A stretch of 64,000 bases of DNA from Sphingobacterium siyangense (GTDB taxonomy: Bacteria > Bacteroidota > Bacteroidia > Sphingobacteriales > Sphingobacteriaceae): positions 1 through 64,000 of the forward strand of contig NZ_VLKR01000014.1 of the NCBI RefSeq assembly GCF_007830445.1. The letters are read 5' to 3'. Positions 1-9,675 of the stretch are shown one piece after another. Position numbers and translations under genes: made by a program. The notes under the pieces are model-generated. The model did not search any database and was not told the origin of the DNA. It worked only from the letters and a program-made list of their open reading frames with translations. How positions within the stretch are numbered: the stretch's first letter is position 1; every line of letters starts with the position of its first letter.

Positions 1-21
1 GTTCGAATCCCTCACTCTCCG
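1..21 (+). tRNA. 3' end of a tRNA gene, probably tRNA-Ser
   Basis: The window opens inside a tRNA gene. The T-loop TTCGAAT (2-8) is followed by the T-stem strand CCCTC (9-13), the acceptor strand ACTCTCC (14-20) and discriminator G at 21. A 5' acceptor of GGAGAGT and a G discriminator are usual for bacterial tRNA-Ser, so serine is inferred. The anticodon lies outside the window. CCA is not encoded. Confidence 0.8.
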
Positions 22-24
22 CAG

Positions 25-54
25 AAAAAGCCTTTCAGAAATGAAAGGCTTTTT
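25..54 (+). terminator. Rho-independent terminator of the tRNA gene
   Basis: Perfect 13-bp stem (25-37 with 42-54), loop GAAA, with A and T runs forming the base of the stem. It directly follows the tRNA 3' end. Confidence 0.85.
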
Positions 55-86
55 GCATTTTAGCCCAATTTATCCCCTTACTCTTC

Positions 87-977
87 TTAAGAACTTACCT
101 CAAGTTTATATCCTTTGCCACGTATAACCGTAATTTTGATATTCGGATCAAACTCCAATTTTTTTCTAAGTTTTGATATAAACATATCTAAACTGCGTCC
201 AACAATAATTCCCTCATCTTCCCAAATTTCTTTTTGCAGCCGTGTTCGCGCTATCGTTTGGTTAGGAGACAAGGCGAAAATATGTAACAAACGGGTTTCC
301 GTTCCAGTGAGATCTATGGTGTTTTCATTAATGACCATTTCTCGCTCCTGCGGATTAAACAAAACGGCCCCAAAGGTTAAAATACTGTTATTTTGATCGT
401 CTAACACAGTGCTTCGCCTCCGATCCGATTTCAAAAAAAAGAATCCAGCAAATGCTAAAAACAACAGGATACCAAGAAAATAGTTATTCGCTGCTGTATT
501 TATCCCGCTAGGTTTAAATTTAATATTGATCATGTAACATCCTTTAGGTTGTACTCTACCTCTACAAGCAATAATATCATCTTTTTTATTATGGGAAATA
601 GCATATCCATAAGCTACACTCGAATTGCCACAGTTGAGGACGTTAACGACATAATCACGGGCAAGAGGATCATTGACCAACAGGCGCTGAATAGCACTCA
701 CCAGTGAGTCTGGTTTAAAGGTGATTTCATTCTCAAACCTGATCTGATATTCATTTTCTTGAATCTTTTCTATCGGAAGTACCCTTGATCTACTGTCTCC
801 AGACTGCGTAAGCAGTTCATCTCCTATCCTCCTAAGCAAAACTTCCCTCCTAGCGCTATCAAAATCGTCTGTGCCAGTCATATCAAAAGCAACAAAGGCC
901 ATCGCAATAAACAAGAGTATTATGCCGCCATACAAGTACTTGCGGTTCCCTGAGAAAATATTTCGGCTTTCAGACAT
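87..977 (-). CDS. Membrane-anchored winged-helix transcriptional regulator
   Basis: 296 residues. A short cytoplasmic start is followed by a membrane segment (about 15-31), a periplasmic region of about 125 residues containing two cysteines, a second membrane segment (about 163-181) and a C-terminal OmpR-type winged helix (about 197-293, ending in IRGKGYKLE). This layout puts both the DNA-binding domain and the N-terminus in the cytoplasm, so it probably senses a periplasmic signal and acts from the membrane, as ToxR/CadC-type proteins do. No receiver domain is present. It is divergent from the secreted protein gene at 1150, which is a plausible target. The signal is unknown. Confidence 0.8.
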   Translation of the reverse strand: MSESRNIFSGNRKYLYGGIILLFIAMAFVAFDMTGTDDFDSARREVLLRRIGDELLTQSGDSRSRVLPIEKIQENEYQIRFENEITFKPDSLVSAIQRLLVNDPLARDYVVNVLNCGNSSVAYGYAISHNKKDDIIACRGRVQPKGCYMINIKFKPSGINTAANNYFLGILLFLAFAGFFFLKSDRRRSTVLDDQNNSILTFGAVLFNPQEREMVINENTIDLTGTETRLLHIFALSPNQTIARTRLQKEIWEDEGIIVGRSLDMFISKLRKKLEFDPNIKITVIRGKGYKLEVSS

Positions 978-1149
978 ACGATTTACAATTTATTTACAAA
1001 GATTACATCACTATTTACAATCTAAATCCCTCTATATAAGTATCATCAAAGTAATTTTGTTACATCACTCTAAAACAGATGCGCGAAAAAAAGTTTGAAC
1101 GGATCTAATTTACTGGGATAAATCTAATGTTCATTAAACTTTTAAAAAT

Positions 1150-1692
1150 ATGAAAAAAATTATCTACGTATTGGTTTTACCGCTCGCTATAGGAAGCGGC
1201 TTGGCCTTTGCCAATCGCGAAATCAAAAATGAAACCCTAAACAAAACGGCGCCGAATTCACGCACTCCTACTGAAATGACCACCGAAAGGAATAAATGGG
1301 AAGCGAGCCCCAATGGTATAAAGTTCAAAAAATGGAAAGAATCTCCCGAAGGTATAAAAGTACTTGACAATGCTGCGAAAATAAAGAATGAAATAAAGAA
1401 TTCTGCCAACATAGAGGCGGTTGTAACTTCTCTTTATCTTCCTCTTGGTGCACAGTTAGGTTTTGGAGTGATGGTTAGGATTAATCGTGAAGACTATATT
1501 CTAAGTTTTGGTCTGGAAAATTCTAATGAATTTCAACAATTGAAAAGTCTGAAAGTAAACGACAAAATAACGATAAGGGGTCGTAGTGTCATGTACGCGC
1601 CTAAGTATTCGTATCCAATAGTAGCGGGCGATTATGTACAAAGAGATAACAAAATAATTTATAAACGCATCCCTAACCAAGGCGGTTGCTAA
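1150..1692 (+). CDS. Secreted protein of unknown function with W-SP-GIK repeats
   Basis: 180 residues. The first 21 residues form a signal peptide (MKKIIYVLVLPLAIGSGLAFA). Residues about 49-75 hold two near-copies of a short motif, KWEASPNGIK and KWKESPEGIK. The C-terminal half is predicted by eye to be beta-rich, and the stretch around KVNDKITIRGR resembles OB-fold proteins of the tRNA_anti-like group; that is only a guess. It is divergent from the membrane-bound regulator, with 172 bp between the starts, and is followed by a terminator. I do not recognise the family. Confidence 0.7.
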   Translation: MKKIIYVLVLPLAIGSGLAFANREIKNETLNKTAPNSRTPTEMTTERNKWEASPNGIKFKKWKESPEGIKVLDNAAKIKNEIKNSANIEAVVTSLYLPLGAQLGFGVMVRINREDYILSFGLENSNEFQQLKSLKVNDKITIRGRSVMYAPKYSYPIVAGDYVQRDNKIIYKRIPNQGGC

Positions 1693-1716
1693 GTAACTTA
1701 CCCACCACTCCGCAAG

Positions 1717-1746
1717 AAAAGCCTTTCAGCATAGAAGGGCTTTTTT
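1717..1746 (+). terminator. Rho-independent terminator resembling the tRNA-Ser terminator
   Basis: An 11-bp stem (717-727 with 734-744 of this kilobase, one G-T pair) is followed by a T run. The segment around it closely resembles the tRNA tail and terminator at 9-57; see findings. Confidence 0.75.
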
Positions 1747-2001
1747 GCAAACCACTAGAAAAACTTCGACAGCCTAGCAAGCGCCCTAAATTGATTGAAA
1801 GGACAAAATGACAAGTGAATTGGTCAAATCGGATCAACAACGAACAAACTAAAACATAGCATAAAAAAACTGATTATCAACAATTAAGAAAAAAAACACA
1901 GAAAGTACTTGAGAAAAACCCCAGTTTTAAAAAAAAATACTGTGGAATCCGTTCTTCTCTGACATCATAATAGTGAGTAACAAAAACGTGTTAACCTAAA
2001 G
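1747..2001. other. Intergenic region upstream of exbD
   Basis: The gene-free gap runs from 1693 to 2001; after the terminator it is A-rich. I see no convincing TAnnTTTG box and no ORF longer than about 15 codons. Confidence 0.5.
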
Positions 2002-2547
2002 ATGACGATCATGGCAGAATTAAACCAAAAAACGCAAGAAACGGGAAAGAAAAAAATAAGAAGCAGAAAAATGGCTCCTAAAGTAGATTTAACAGCCATG
2101 GTAGACCTCGCATTTCTTCTCATTACATTCTTTATGTTGACCACAACATTAAATAAACCATCTGCAATGGATATCGCCATGCCGGACAAAAGTAAATCAG
2201 ATGTAGAAAGTTCGGTTCTTATTGATGAAAACCGCACGGCGACGCTCATTCTTGGCGAAGGAAAATTCATGTGGTATCATGGGGATTTCAAAAAACCGAT
2301 CAGCTCTTCAAAAGTACCGGTAGATATCGAGAAAGGGCTCTCAGGCGTTATTGCACAGTTAAAAGCTAAGATAAGCACTATGCCCAATACAAAGGACATG
2401 ATTGTACTGATCAAGCCTAGCAAAGAAGCGCGCACAAAAGATATTATTCAGACGATAGATCAATTGAAGGGCCAGCATATCGCACGTTATGTGATCAGTA
2501 AAATGCAAATCGAAGAAGAAAAGCAATTGCTCGCTATAATCCAGTAA
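2002..2547 (+). CDS. exbD: ExbD/TolR-type biopolymer transport protein
   Basis: 181 residues. A basic N-terminus is followed by one membrane segment (about 32-50) carrying the conserved aspartate (D35 in TAMVDLAFLL), then a periplasmic domain. This is the ExbD/TolR fold that, with ExbB/TolQ, turns the proton gradient into energy for TonB-dependent outer-membrane transport. An internal ATG at 2011 is an alternative start. No exbB, tonB or second exbD lies beside it, so its partner must be encoded elsewhere. Confidence 0.85.
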   Translation: MTIMAELNQKTQETGKKKIRSRKMAPKVDLTAMVDLAFLLITFFMLTTTLNKPSAMDIAMPDKSKSDVESSVLIDENRTATLILGEGKFMWYHGDFKKPISSSKVPVDIEKGLSGVIAQLKAKISTMPNTKDMIVLIKPSKEARTKDIIQTIDQLKGQHIARYVISKMQIEEEKQLLAIIQ

Positions 2548-2734
2548 CATTGATTTGAGCGATGTCCTATCCATACATTGTAACAACCTATTGAACGAGC
2601 TTTTCATAGGTAAAATCAATTATTGTCATCAAAAAACATGGGAATGATTTCTATCTGATGAAAATAGACAGTAACAAGTTTACCGAAAGGTCGTATGATC
2701 GATCTTTCGGTAGGTTCCAGCCCAGTACGGTAAA

Positions 2735-3301
2735 TTATCTTTTATCCAGATTGTTCCAATAACGTTCCACATTTTCTTTTACCTCAACCGGTAGGGACGC
2801 ATAATTATCGGAAAACGTTGTTTGACTATAACCATCTACTTCCTCCGCACGGAGACGGTAAAACTTATTCTTATAAAGAACTAGACCAATACAGCTAAGC
2901 TGCTTTTTTAGGTCATCCTTGGGATGCCTTGAATAGATAAATAATGCATCCAATTTACCATCCTTATCGGCATCAAAAAATGCCTTTCGAGATTCCCAAA
3001 TCGACGTAACGATCCCTTCTTCGGATATCAATTCATCAGCCACAAGCTGCCACATTCCTTCGATCTGCTGAAATTGTTGTACATAAAGTTTGTCGGGATC
3101 GGCACCCCGTTCCTCTTTTGAAAACACTATATAATTATCTTCTTTTGGAGTTTGAATGCGTTCCACTTGTAACACACGCTTCCCCTTAAATGGAAAACCA
3201 GAAGATTGAAAATTTTCCTTATTGATCGAAATTGTTGTAACCTGCGCCTCAACAGCATAAAATCCCATCGATAATAGGATTAAAAGAACGTATTTTCCCA
3301 T
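2735..3301 (-). CDS. Secreted hypothetical protein
   Basis: 188 residues with an N-terminal signal peptide (about 1-19, ending AVEA). It contains a calcium-loop-like segment FFDADKDGKLDALFIY similar to FG-GAP or dockerin-type Asp-rich loops, but only one copy. The family is not recognised. It is monocistronic, with no convincing partner nearby. Confidence 0.65.
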   Translation of the reverse strand: MGKYVLLILLSMGFYAVEAQVTTISINKENFQSSGFPFKGKRVLQVERIQTPKEDNYIVFSKEERGADPDKLYVQQFQQIEGMWQLVADELISEEGIVTSIWESRKAFFDADKDGKLDALFIYSRHPKDDLKKQLSCIGLVLYKNKFYRLRAEEVDGYSQTTFSDNYASLPVEVKENVERYWNNLDKR

Positions 3302-3488
3302 ATGTTTTTCCCTTAGTATTGAGTCAATTTACTGACAATAAAAGAGAATTACAATATTTCAACGAGACATCTTTACATCCAAGTGATGCGATTCTCCATA
3401 AATGTCACTACATTTAATCTAGATAAACATCATGAAGAAGCTTTTGATTCAGCTATAGGTCTTTATTCATGAGCTTAGATCATACGCG

Positions 3489-3881
3489 ATGAAACAAGAT
3501 ATTCAAACACTCGATGACATTAAAGTATTAGTAGATCAATTTTATACGACGATACGTAACGATACTTTGCTCGGACCTATTTTTAAAGAAAGAATCCAAG
3601 ACAATTGGGCAATGCATCTTGAAAAGATGTATAGTTTCTGGCAGACTATCCTACTGAATGAACATCGTTATTTTGGCAGCCCCTTTCCACCTCATATTAA
3701 CTTGCCCATTGATGCGCAACATTTTGGTCAATGGCTCAAATTATTCGAAGCAACAGTAGATGGCTTATACAGTGGACAAAAGGCCGAAGAAGCCAAATGG
3801 CGTGCGCAGAAAATGGCCCAAATGTTTCAGTTCAAACTGGAATATCTGCACGCCAACCCCAACAAGAAACCATTGATCTAA
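3489..3881 (+). CDS. Group III truncated haemoglobin
   Basis: 130 residues, the usual length for the family. The proximal haem ligand is probably H78 in DAQHFGQWLKLF, and the sequence FKERIQDNWAMHLEKMYSFW matches the group III (TrHb-P type) pattern around the B-E helices. Such proteins bind O2, NO or CO, and roles in NO or microaerobic metabolism have been proposed. The gene stands alone with its own terminator, so context does not narrow the role. Confidence 0.88.
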   Translation: MKQDIQTLDDIKVLVDQFYTTIRNDTLLGPIFKERIQDNWAMHLEKMYSFWQTILLNEHRYFGSPFPPHINLPIDAQHFGQWLKLFEATVDGLYSGQKAEEAKWRAQKMAQMFQFKLEYLHANPNKKPLI

Positions 3882-3930
3882 AGTTAGCCTACTTGATGGC
3901 ATTGTTAAATAAAAAGAAAAATTAATCCAT

Positions 3931-3964
3931 AAAAAAAGCCCTTGGAAACTTCCAGGGCTTTTTT
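3931..3964. terminator. Bidirectional terminator between haemoglobin and fatty acid hydroxylase genes
   Basis: An A run, the stem AAAAAAGCCCT/AGGGCTTTTTT and a T run lie between two convergent genes. Confidence 0.8.
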
Positions 3965-3981
3965 AGTTGATGTGATTCAAT

Positions 3982-4650
3982 TTATGCTTTTTCTTCCTTT
4001 AAGGAAGTAGAATCTTTTTTGGATTCCTTTTCTTCGAAACCTGAGCGTAAAATTTCATCCCATAAGGAAGAACTCACTCCAAAACCCTTTTCTGGATCAG
4101 AATAATGGTGCAACATATGGTGCTGCTTGATCCGTTTGAAAATACCGCTTTTAAAATTAGCATGGTGCATCGCATAATGACATTCGTCATAGATCAAATA
4201 CCCCACCATAAAACCTGAGAAAAAACAGGCTAAGATAAACTCATTCGAAAAAAACAATGTAAAACCAAGATAGACCAAAAGAGCTAGTGGAATACTCGCT
4301 GACAACGGCATCACCAAACGCATACGGTCTCTTGGGTAATCATGATGCACACCATGGAAAATAAAAGCGATTCGCTTTCCCCATTCCGATGTCGGATGAA
4401 AATGAAACACCCAACGATGTAACGCATATTCAAAAGCAGTCCAAAAAGCTAAACCAAAAATAAAATACCCAATGTAGGTTAAAAAGGAAATGTCTCCCCA
4501 AACTAGCGCTTTATACGAAAAGAAAACAACCACGGGTACATAGAAAATCAAAGGTACACTCCAATGCACTTTCGTCAAAGACTCTAAAAAGTCATTCTTG
4601 AACATGCGCGTAGATTCCGTAGAATTTGAAACATAATTACGCTTTGCCAT
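3982..4650 (-). CDS. Fatty acid hydroxylase family (FA2H-like) membrane protein
   Basis: 222 residues with about four membrane segments. The di-iron histidine clusters are visible: HRWVFHFHP, HGVHHDYPRD, HYAMHH and HHMLHHY. The HGVHHDYP pattern is that of fatty acid 2-hydroxylases rather than sterol desaturases proper. Sphingobacteria make sphingolipids with 2-hydroxy fatty acids, so alpha-hydroxylation of sphingolipid acyl chains is a reasonable inference. The ends are hydrophilic, with a Lys/Glu-rich tail. It has no operon partner. Confidence 0.82.
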   Translation of the reverse strand: MAKRNYVSNSTESTRMFKNDFLESLTKVHWSVPLIFYVPVVVFFSYKALVWGDISFLTYIGYFIFGLAFWTAFEYALHRWVFHFHPTSEWGKRIAFIFHGVHHDYPRDRMRLVMPLSASIPLALLVYLGFTLFFSNEFILACFFSGFMVGYLIYDECHYAMHHANFKSGIFKRIKQHHMLHHYSDPEKGFGVSSSLWDEILRSGFEEKESKKDSTSLKEEKA

Positions 4651-4884
4651 AATACTATTTTTATTATTCCCTCACAAAAATAAGTATTTTAAGCACAAAT
4701 GAAGAAGGTTTCTGATGAGAAAAACAAAATAACTGACCTTTTTAATAAAAAGGTTAAACAACAATCATTACCCCAATCAAGCTAAACCCTTTTTATTTCA
4801 TCTATTACCTCAAATTTCCACTCTTTTCTATAAAATCAACTAAAATGAACTCGCACTAAAATTGACAAATCCAAGACAGTTTAC

Positions 4885-5559
4885 TTATTTAAAGTTGACT
4901 GTTCCTCCGGCCATTTTCTTTTCTACACGTTGTTCTGGTTTTCCATAGACATCAATGACACCGCCACCACGTGTTTTGGTTTCGATGGAATCAGTAACAT
5001 AAACATCTGCTTTACCGCCACCATTCACAGTGACCGTCGTGATACTCGTCTTAAAATCTTTTCCTTCATATTTGCCGCCAAAGTTTGAAATGATCTCCTG
5101 TTTATTTGCCTTTCCATACAAAGCGATTGTAGCCCCTGAGGTCACTTTAATTTCAGCTGTTTTTACCGCTGTATAGAGATCGACCAGACCACCTTCTGAA
5201 GCATAAACTTTTAAGTGGTCAGCAGCAACTGGATTATTTGTAGTTGCAAATACCTTGGCTCCTTTTTTTGCTTCTACATTGTTCAAACTCTTGTAATATA
5301 CCTTCACAGAGATATTCCCCCCTTGCAGCATATTCAACGTATTCATTTTCAAAACCAACGATCCATTTGTGTTGACGACCTTAACATTCTCATGGTTCTG
5401 TCCTTCAAACGTCACCAAGGACTCGTCGGATTTAATCAGCTCCACCTGAATCTTGTCCGTCGCTACAACCGAAGAAAAATCGCCAACATTTTGCTTCACC
5501 TGCCCAAACCCCATTTGGGCAATTAATAAAAGAATTACACTGACTCCTAAAAATTTCAT
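4885..5559 (-). CDS. Head-GIN domain (DUF2807) secreted protein
   Basis: 224 residues: signal peptide 1-19, then a repetitive beta-strand protein rich in Val, Thr and Gly with the DUF2807 pattern (FSSVVATDKIQVELIKSD near the N-terminus, then successive VKV-T-G-GG turns). It probably folds as a right-handed beta-solenoid exported to the periplasm or outer membrane. The molecular function of the family is not established. It lies downstream of fbaA but is separated from it by a strong terminator. Confidence 0.8.
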   Translation of the reverse strand: MKFLGVSVILLLIAQMGFGQVKQNVGDFSSVVATDKIQVELIKSDESLVTFEGQNHENVKVVNTNGSLVLKMNTLNMLQGGNISVKVYYKSLNNVEAKKGAKVFATTNNPVAADHLKVYASEGGLVDLYTAVKTAEIKVTSGATIALYGKANKQEIISNFGGKYEGKDFKTSITTVTVNGGGKADVYVTDSIETKTRGGGVIDVYGKPEQRVEKKMAGGTVNFK

Positions 5560-5640
5560 ATTTACTTGACTTTTTATTGTAGTTCGTCAAAAAATAAGCC
5601 AATTCCTATTAAGAACAATATTTTTAACCTATTTTGACAT

Positions 5641-5670
5641 AAAAAAGGCGCCCTATCTAAGGGCGCCTTT
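5641..5670 (-). terminator. Rho-independent terminator of the aldolase gene
   Basis: A perfect 11-bp GC-rich stem (5644-5654 with 5660-5670, loop ATCTA) is followed on the minus strand by a T run. Confidence 0.88.
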
Positions 5671-5694
5671 ATGATCTATTTTTTCAACCTATGC

Positions 5695-6774
5695 TTATAG
5701 TTTGCTATTAACGTCTACTGCATTCAAATCAGCGAATGCTTCTTTCAGACGAGCAACAAACGTTTCTTCACCTTTACGTAACCAAACGCGTGGATCGTAA
5801 TATTTTTTATTTGGAGAATCAGCTCCTTCTGGATTACCGATCTGACCTTGCAAATAATCATGGTTTTTCGCTTCATAAGCTCTTACACCATCCCAGAAAG
5901 CCCATTGCATATCCGTATCAATGTTCATTTTGATCGCACCGTATGAAATCGCTTCTGCAATTTCTTCCGGAGAAGAACCAGAACCACCGTGGAATACGAA
6001 GTTTACGGGCTTCTCAGCAGTAAGATTATATTTCTCACGAATATATTCTTGAGAATTATGTAATATAACTGGTTGCAATTTCACATTACCTGGTTTGTAA
6101 ACACCATGAACATTACCAAATGCAGCTGCCACTGTAAATTTGTCAGATACTTTAGACAATTCTTCAAAAGCGTAGGCAACCTCTTCTGGTTGGGTATACA
6201 GTTTTGAGCTATCCACATCCGAGTTGTCAACACCGTCTTCTTCACCACCTGTAACACCCAGCTCGATCTCCACTGTCATACCAAGTGGTTTCATACGCGC
6301 TAAGTATTTAGCGGAAATCTCAATATTTTCTTCAATTGGCTCTTCCGATAAATCCAACATGTGAGAAGAGAACAATGGTTTTCCATGTTGCGCAAAGAAT
6401 TTCTCGCCAGCGTCCAACAAACCGTCGATCCAAGGTAAAAGTTTCTTAGCTGCGTGATCTGTATGCAGAATAACTGCTACACCATAATGCTCAGCTAATA
6501 AATGAACATGTTGTGCTGCAGATACCGCTCCCAATACGCAAGCTTGTAAATTATCGTTGTTCAAGGTTTTACCAGCGTAGAATTGCGCTCCACCATTTGA
6601 CAATTGAATAATTACAGGAGAATTTACTGCTTTCGCAGTTTCCATAACCGCATTGATAGAGTTTGTTCCGATAATGTTTACCGCAGGCAAAGCAAACTTA
6701 TGTTTCTTCGCAACCTCAAACAACTCTTGTACTTGATCTCCTGTCAATACACCTTTAAAATCTTTTAGGCTCAT
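5695..6774 (-). CDS. fbaA: Class II fructose-bisphosphate aldolase
   Basis: 359 residues, the typical length for the class IIA enzyme. It catalyses reversible cleavage of fructose 1,6-bisphosphate to DHAP and glyceraldehyde 3-phosphate in glycolysis and gluconeogenesis. Class II marks are the zinc-ligand region VILHTDHAAKKLLPW, the segment EIELGVTGGEEDGVDN and the glycine-rich phosphate loop FHGGSGSSPEEI. It is monocistronic, with its own terminator. Confidence 0.95.
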   Translation of the reverse strand: MSLKDFKGVLTGDQVQELFEVAKKHKFALPAVNIIGTNSINAVMETAKAVNSPVIIQLSNGGAQFYAGKTLNNDNLQACVLGAVSAAQHVHLLAEHYGVAVILHTDHAAKKLLPWIDGLLDAGEKFFAQHGKPLFSSHMLDLSEEPIEENIEISAKYLARMKPLGMTVEIELGVTGGEEDGVDNSDVDSSKLYTQPEEVAYAFEELSKVSDKFTVAAAFGNVHGVYKPGNVKLQPVILHNSQEYIREKYNLTAEKPVNFVFHGGSGSSPEEIAEAISYGAIKMNIDTDMQWAFWDGVRAYEAKNHDYLQGQIGNPEGADSPNKKYYDPRVWLRKGEETFVARLKEAFADLNAVDVNSKL

Positions 6775-7090
6775 ATTTCTGTTATTGATTTATTTTAATC
6801 TTTCATTAAACTTGAAGCTACTAAATTATTAAAAATTATTATTACTTCCTAATTTTTATAGTGTACTAAATACACTATCATTTCACATGGGATATAGAAT
6901 GTTAACAAATCATAAAACCCTGATTGTTCAATTGAATAGGAACTTTCCGGCTGCTCCTTTTTTCAATGGCATTGACAACAAAATATCCACAATTATCCTT
7001 AAATCACAGATAAGACACCATAGAAATATGAATTATTTTAAAAATTGTATCGGGATTGATTAAATTTGGATTCACCAAATTGTCACTATT
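6775..7090. other. Divergent intergenic region, fbaA and ArsC-like gene
   Basis: About 316 bp of AT-rich DNA. The only structure I see is the short inverted repeat at 6858-6878, listed separately. No clear TAnnTTTG box is found on either strand. Confidence 0.5.
6858..6878. promoter_or_regulatory. 8-bp inverted repeat upstream of fbaA
   Basis: ATAGTGTA (6858-6865) and TACACTAT (6871-6878) are perfect inverted copies with a 5-nt spacer, 84 bp upstream of the aldolase start. This symmetry suits a dimeric repressor or activator site, but no regulator is identified. Confidence 0.35.
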
Positions 7091-7438
7091 ATGCTACAGG
7101 TATACGGTATCAAAAATTGTAACACAGTAAAAAAAGCACTTACATGGTTGGAAGACAATAATGTTCCCTTTCAATTTCATGACTTCAAAAAAGAAGGCGT
7201 CAGTGTGGATAAATTAAAAGAATGGGAAAAACAAGTAGACTGGCAGGCTCTAGTGAATAAAAAGGGAACTACATGGAAAAAGTTATCTCCGGAAACTCAA
7301 GAGCAAGTCATTGACAGTGATAGTGCCAATAAAGTACTTCAGGAAAATACAAGTATGATTAAACGTCCTGTTATTGAATACAACAAAGGTATATTACTCG
7401 GTTTTAATGAAGCAGAGTACGTAACAAATTTAAAATAG
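7091..7438 (+). CDS. ArsC/Spx superfamily protein (YffB-like)
   Basis: 115 residues with the thioredoxin-like ArsC fold. The N-terminal motif YGIKNCNTVKKA has a single cysteine rather than the CxxC of Spx, and the C-terminal loop IKRPVIEYNKGILLGF is typical of the family. The single-Cys version matches YffB-type proteins, whose physiological role is poorly known; arsenate reduction should not be assumed. No arsenic resistance genes lie nearby. Confidence 0.82.
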   Translation: MLQVYGIKNCNTVKKALTWLEDNNVPFQFHDFKKEGVSVDKLKEWEKQVDWQALVNKKGTTWKKLSPETQEQVIDSDSANKVLQENTSMIKRPVIEYNKGILLGFNEAEYVTNLK

Positions 7439-7607
7439 TTCCACAATGCTTCCCGGAATGGAGGTTCTAAAAAGCCTCCAATTATCCAAAATAAACCTTT
7501 AAGGTCACTTTCTATCCCTTTTATTATAAAACGTCGTTTGCGTTTTTTTTGGCTCAATGTACTTTTCATTGTATATTGGAGCAAATAAACATAATTTAAG
7601 TAGACGT

Positions 7608-9554
7608 ATGATGAAAAGAATTGCACTGGCTTCTTTAAGCCTTGTTGCGTTGAGCTATGCTTACCCAGCCTTTGCACAGGAGAAAACATCCAATTACAGC
7701 TATACAGAGGCCTTTGCACCCTTGTTTTTTAAAAATAATGGCAATGAATATCGTTCCGCAGCCGGAAAACCGGGCCCTGCCTACTGGCAAAATGCAGCCG
7801 ACTATAAAATTCAGGCTTCCCTGAACGATCAAAATGATCAAATTACAGGATCTGTCGAGATTACCTATAGCAACAATAGTCCAGACAATATGAACTATCT
7901 GTGGTTACAATTAGATCAAAATATGTTTTCACAACATGGCCGCGGTCAATTGATCTCCCCCTTGACCAACAGCCGTTACGGTGATGGTAACTCAACTTTT
8001 GATGGTGGATATCAGATACAATCTGTTACGGATGTAAACGGAAATACGATCGAACATATTATTGACGATACCCGTATGCAACTTCGACTTCCTGCTGCGT
8101 TAAAGAGCAAGGGCGGAAAAATAACTTTTAAGATTAAATACCAATACACAGTTCCTAAATACGGTGCGGACCGTACAGGTATACTTGACACAAAAAACGG
8201 AAAAATCTATGCCATTGCACAATGGTTCCCAAGACTGTGTGTCTATGACGACATTAGAGGTTGGAATACCCTTCCTTATACAGGACCGGGAGAATTCTAT
8301 CGTGAATTCGGAAATTACCAGGTTGAGATCACTACTCCGGCAAACCACATGGTTGTATTGGGTGGTGAATTGTTAAACCCACAGGAAGTATTTACAGCTG
8401 AACAACTCAAGCGATATCAACAGGCACAACGCAGCGACGAAACCGTGATCATCCGCTCCGCCGAAGAAGTTAACGCAAAAAACTCCAGGCCTGACAAGAA
8501 AACCTTAACCTGGAAATATCAACTTAATAATGCGCAAGACATTGCTTGGGCATCCTCTACGGCATTTATATTAGATGGCGCGAAGATCAATCTACCGAGT
8601 GGAAAAAAATCCCTCGCTTTGTCTGCCTATCCAATTGAAAGTAACAGTAACAATGCCTGGGAACGCTCGACAGAATACACCAAAGCCGCAATTGAAATCT
8701 ATTCAAAAAGCTGGTTTGAGTATCCTTACCCTGTAGCGGTCAATGTAGCCTCCAATGTCGGTGGAATGGAATATCCAGCTTTGTCGTTCTGTGGCAATCA
8801 GGCCAAAGCAGGATCTCTTTGGGGTGTTACCAACCACGAGTTTGGTCACAATTGGTTCCCAATGATTGTCGCATCCAACGAACGTGAATATGGCTGGATG
8901 GATGAAGGGTTCAATACATTTATTAACGAACTCGCAACAAAAGAATTCAACAATGGCGAATATTACCGTAATCAGGCGAGCAGATCGTACATCTTTACTG
9001 CCCGTAATCTTGAACCGATCATGAGTACCCCGCAAAACATGAAAGAACGTAATATTGGTGCTTTGGTCTACTATAAGCCAGCTTATGGACTGAAATTATT
9101 GCGAAACGAAATCATCGGTCCTGAACGTTTCGATTACGCCTTTAAAAAGTATATCCAAGAATGGGCTTACAAACACCCTACTCCGGAGGATTTCTTCAAA
9201 GCCATTGAAAATGGTGCTGGTGAAAACCTAAACTGGTTCTGGCGCGGGTGGTTTGTCAACAACTGGCAAATGGACCAAGGTATAAAATCAGTATCCTATG
9301 TCAACAACGAGCCAAAATTTGGCGCACTTGTCACCGTGGAAAATCTCGAAAAATTACCGATGCCAGTTATTGTTGAAGCTACAACCGTATCGGGCAAGAA
9401 GATTCGAAAAAAACTACCAGTGGAAATCTGGGAAAGAAACGACGTATGGCAATTTAAAATTCCGACCACAGAGCCACTGCAATCTGTACAGTTAGATCCT
9501 GACATGGTCATGCCGGACAAGAACCCAGACAATAATTCGTGGAAAGCAAATTAG
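7608..9554 (+). CDS. Secreted M1 family metallopeptidase
   Basis: 648 residues from the ATG at 7608. That start was preferred because it begins a clean signal peptide ([20 protein letters not shown], cleaved near AFA-QEK); a longer frame from 7557 would bury it. The zinc site is complete: HEFGH, then the distal ligand in WMDEGFNTF, with the exopeptidase-type loop GGMEYP upstream. The N-terminal part is the beta-rich M1 domain. It is probably a periplasmic or surface aminopeptidase for peptide nutrition. No operon partner is seen. Confidence 0.9.
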   Translation: MMKRIALASLSLVALSYAYPAFAQEKTSNYSYTEAFAPLFFKNNGNEYRSAAGKPGPAYWQNAADYKIQASLNDQNDQITGSVEITYSNNSPDNMNYLWLQLDQNMFSQHGRGQLISPLTNSRYGDGNSTFDGGYQIQSVTDVNGNTIEHIIDDTRMQLRLPAALKSKGGKITFKIKYQYTVPKYGADRTGILDTKNGKIYAIAQWFPRLCVYDDIRGWNTLPYTGPGEFYREFGNYQVEITTPANHMVVLGGELLNPQEVFTAEQLKRYQQAQRSDETVIIRSAEEVNAKNSRPDKKTLTWKYQLNNAQDIAWASSTAFILDGAKINLPSGKKSLALSAYPIESNSNNAWERSTEYTKAAIEIYSKSWFEYPYPVAVNVASNVGGMEYPALSFCGNQAKAGSLWGVTNHEFGHNWFPMIVASNEREYGWMDEGFNTFINELATKEFNNGEYYRNQASRSYIFTARNLEPIMSTPQNMKERNIGALVYYKPAYGLKLLRNEIIGPERFDYAFKKYIQEWAYKHPTPEDFFKAIENGAGENLNWFWRGWFVNNWQMDQGIKSVSYVNNEPKFGALVTVENLEKLPMPVIVEATTVSGKKIRKKLPVEIWERNDVWQFKIPTTEPLQSVQLDPDMVMPDKNPDNNSWKAN

Positions 9555-9675
9555 CAGATTTTCAAAATCTATTCGTTATTTTTGGCTAGAGAACGATCAT
9601 GAACGTACGGCGTAAACAAAACGGCAAATACCCTGTTCATTCATAGATTGAAAATACATAACTATATTTATTCAC

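Noticed and set aside
1808..1852. 14-codon ORF upstream of exbD
   Set aside because: Too short, with no promoter, coupling or distinctive composition.
7091..7438. Arsenate reductase function
   Set aside because: The sequence has a single N-terminal Cys and no arsenic genes nearby; only the superfamily can be claimed.
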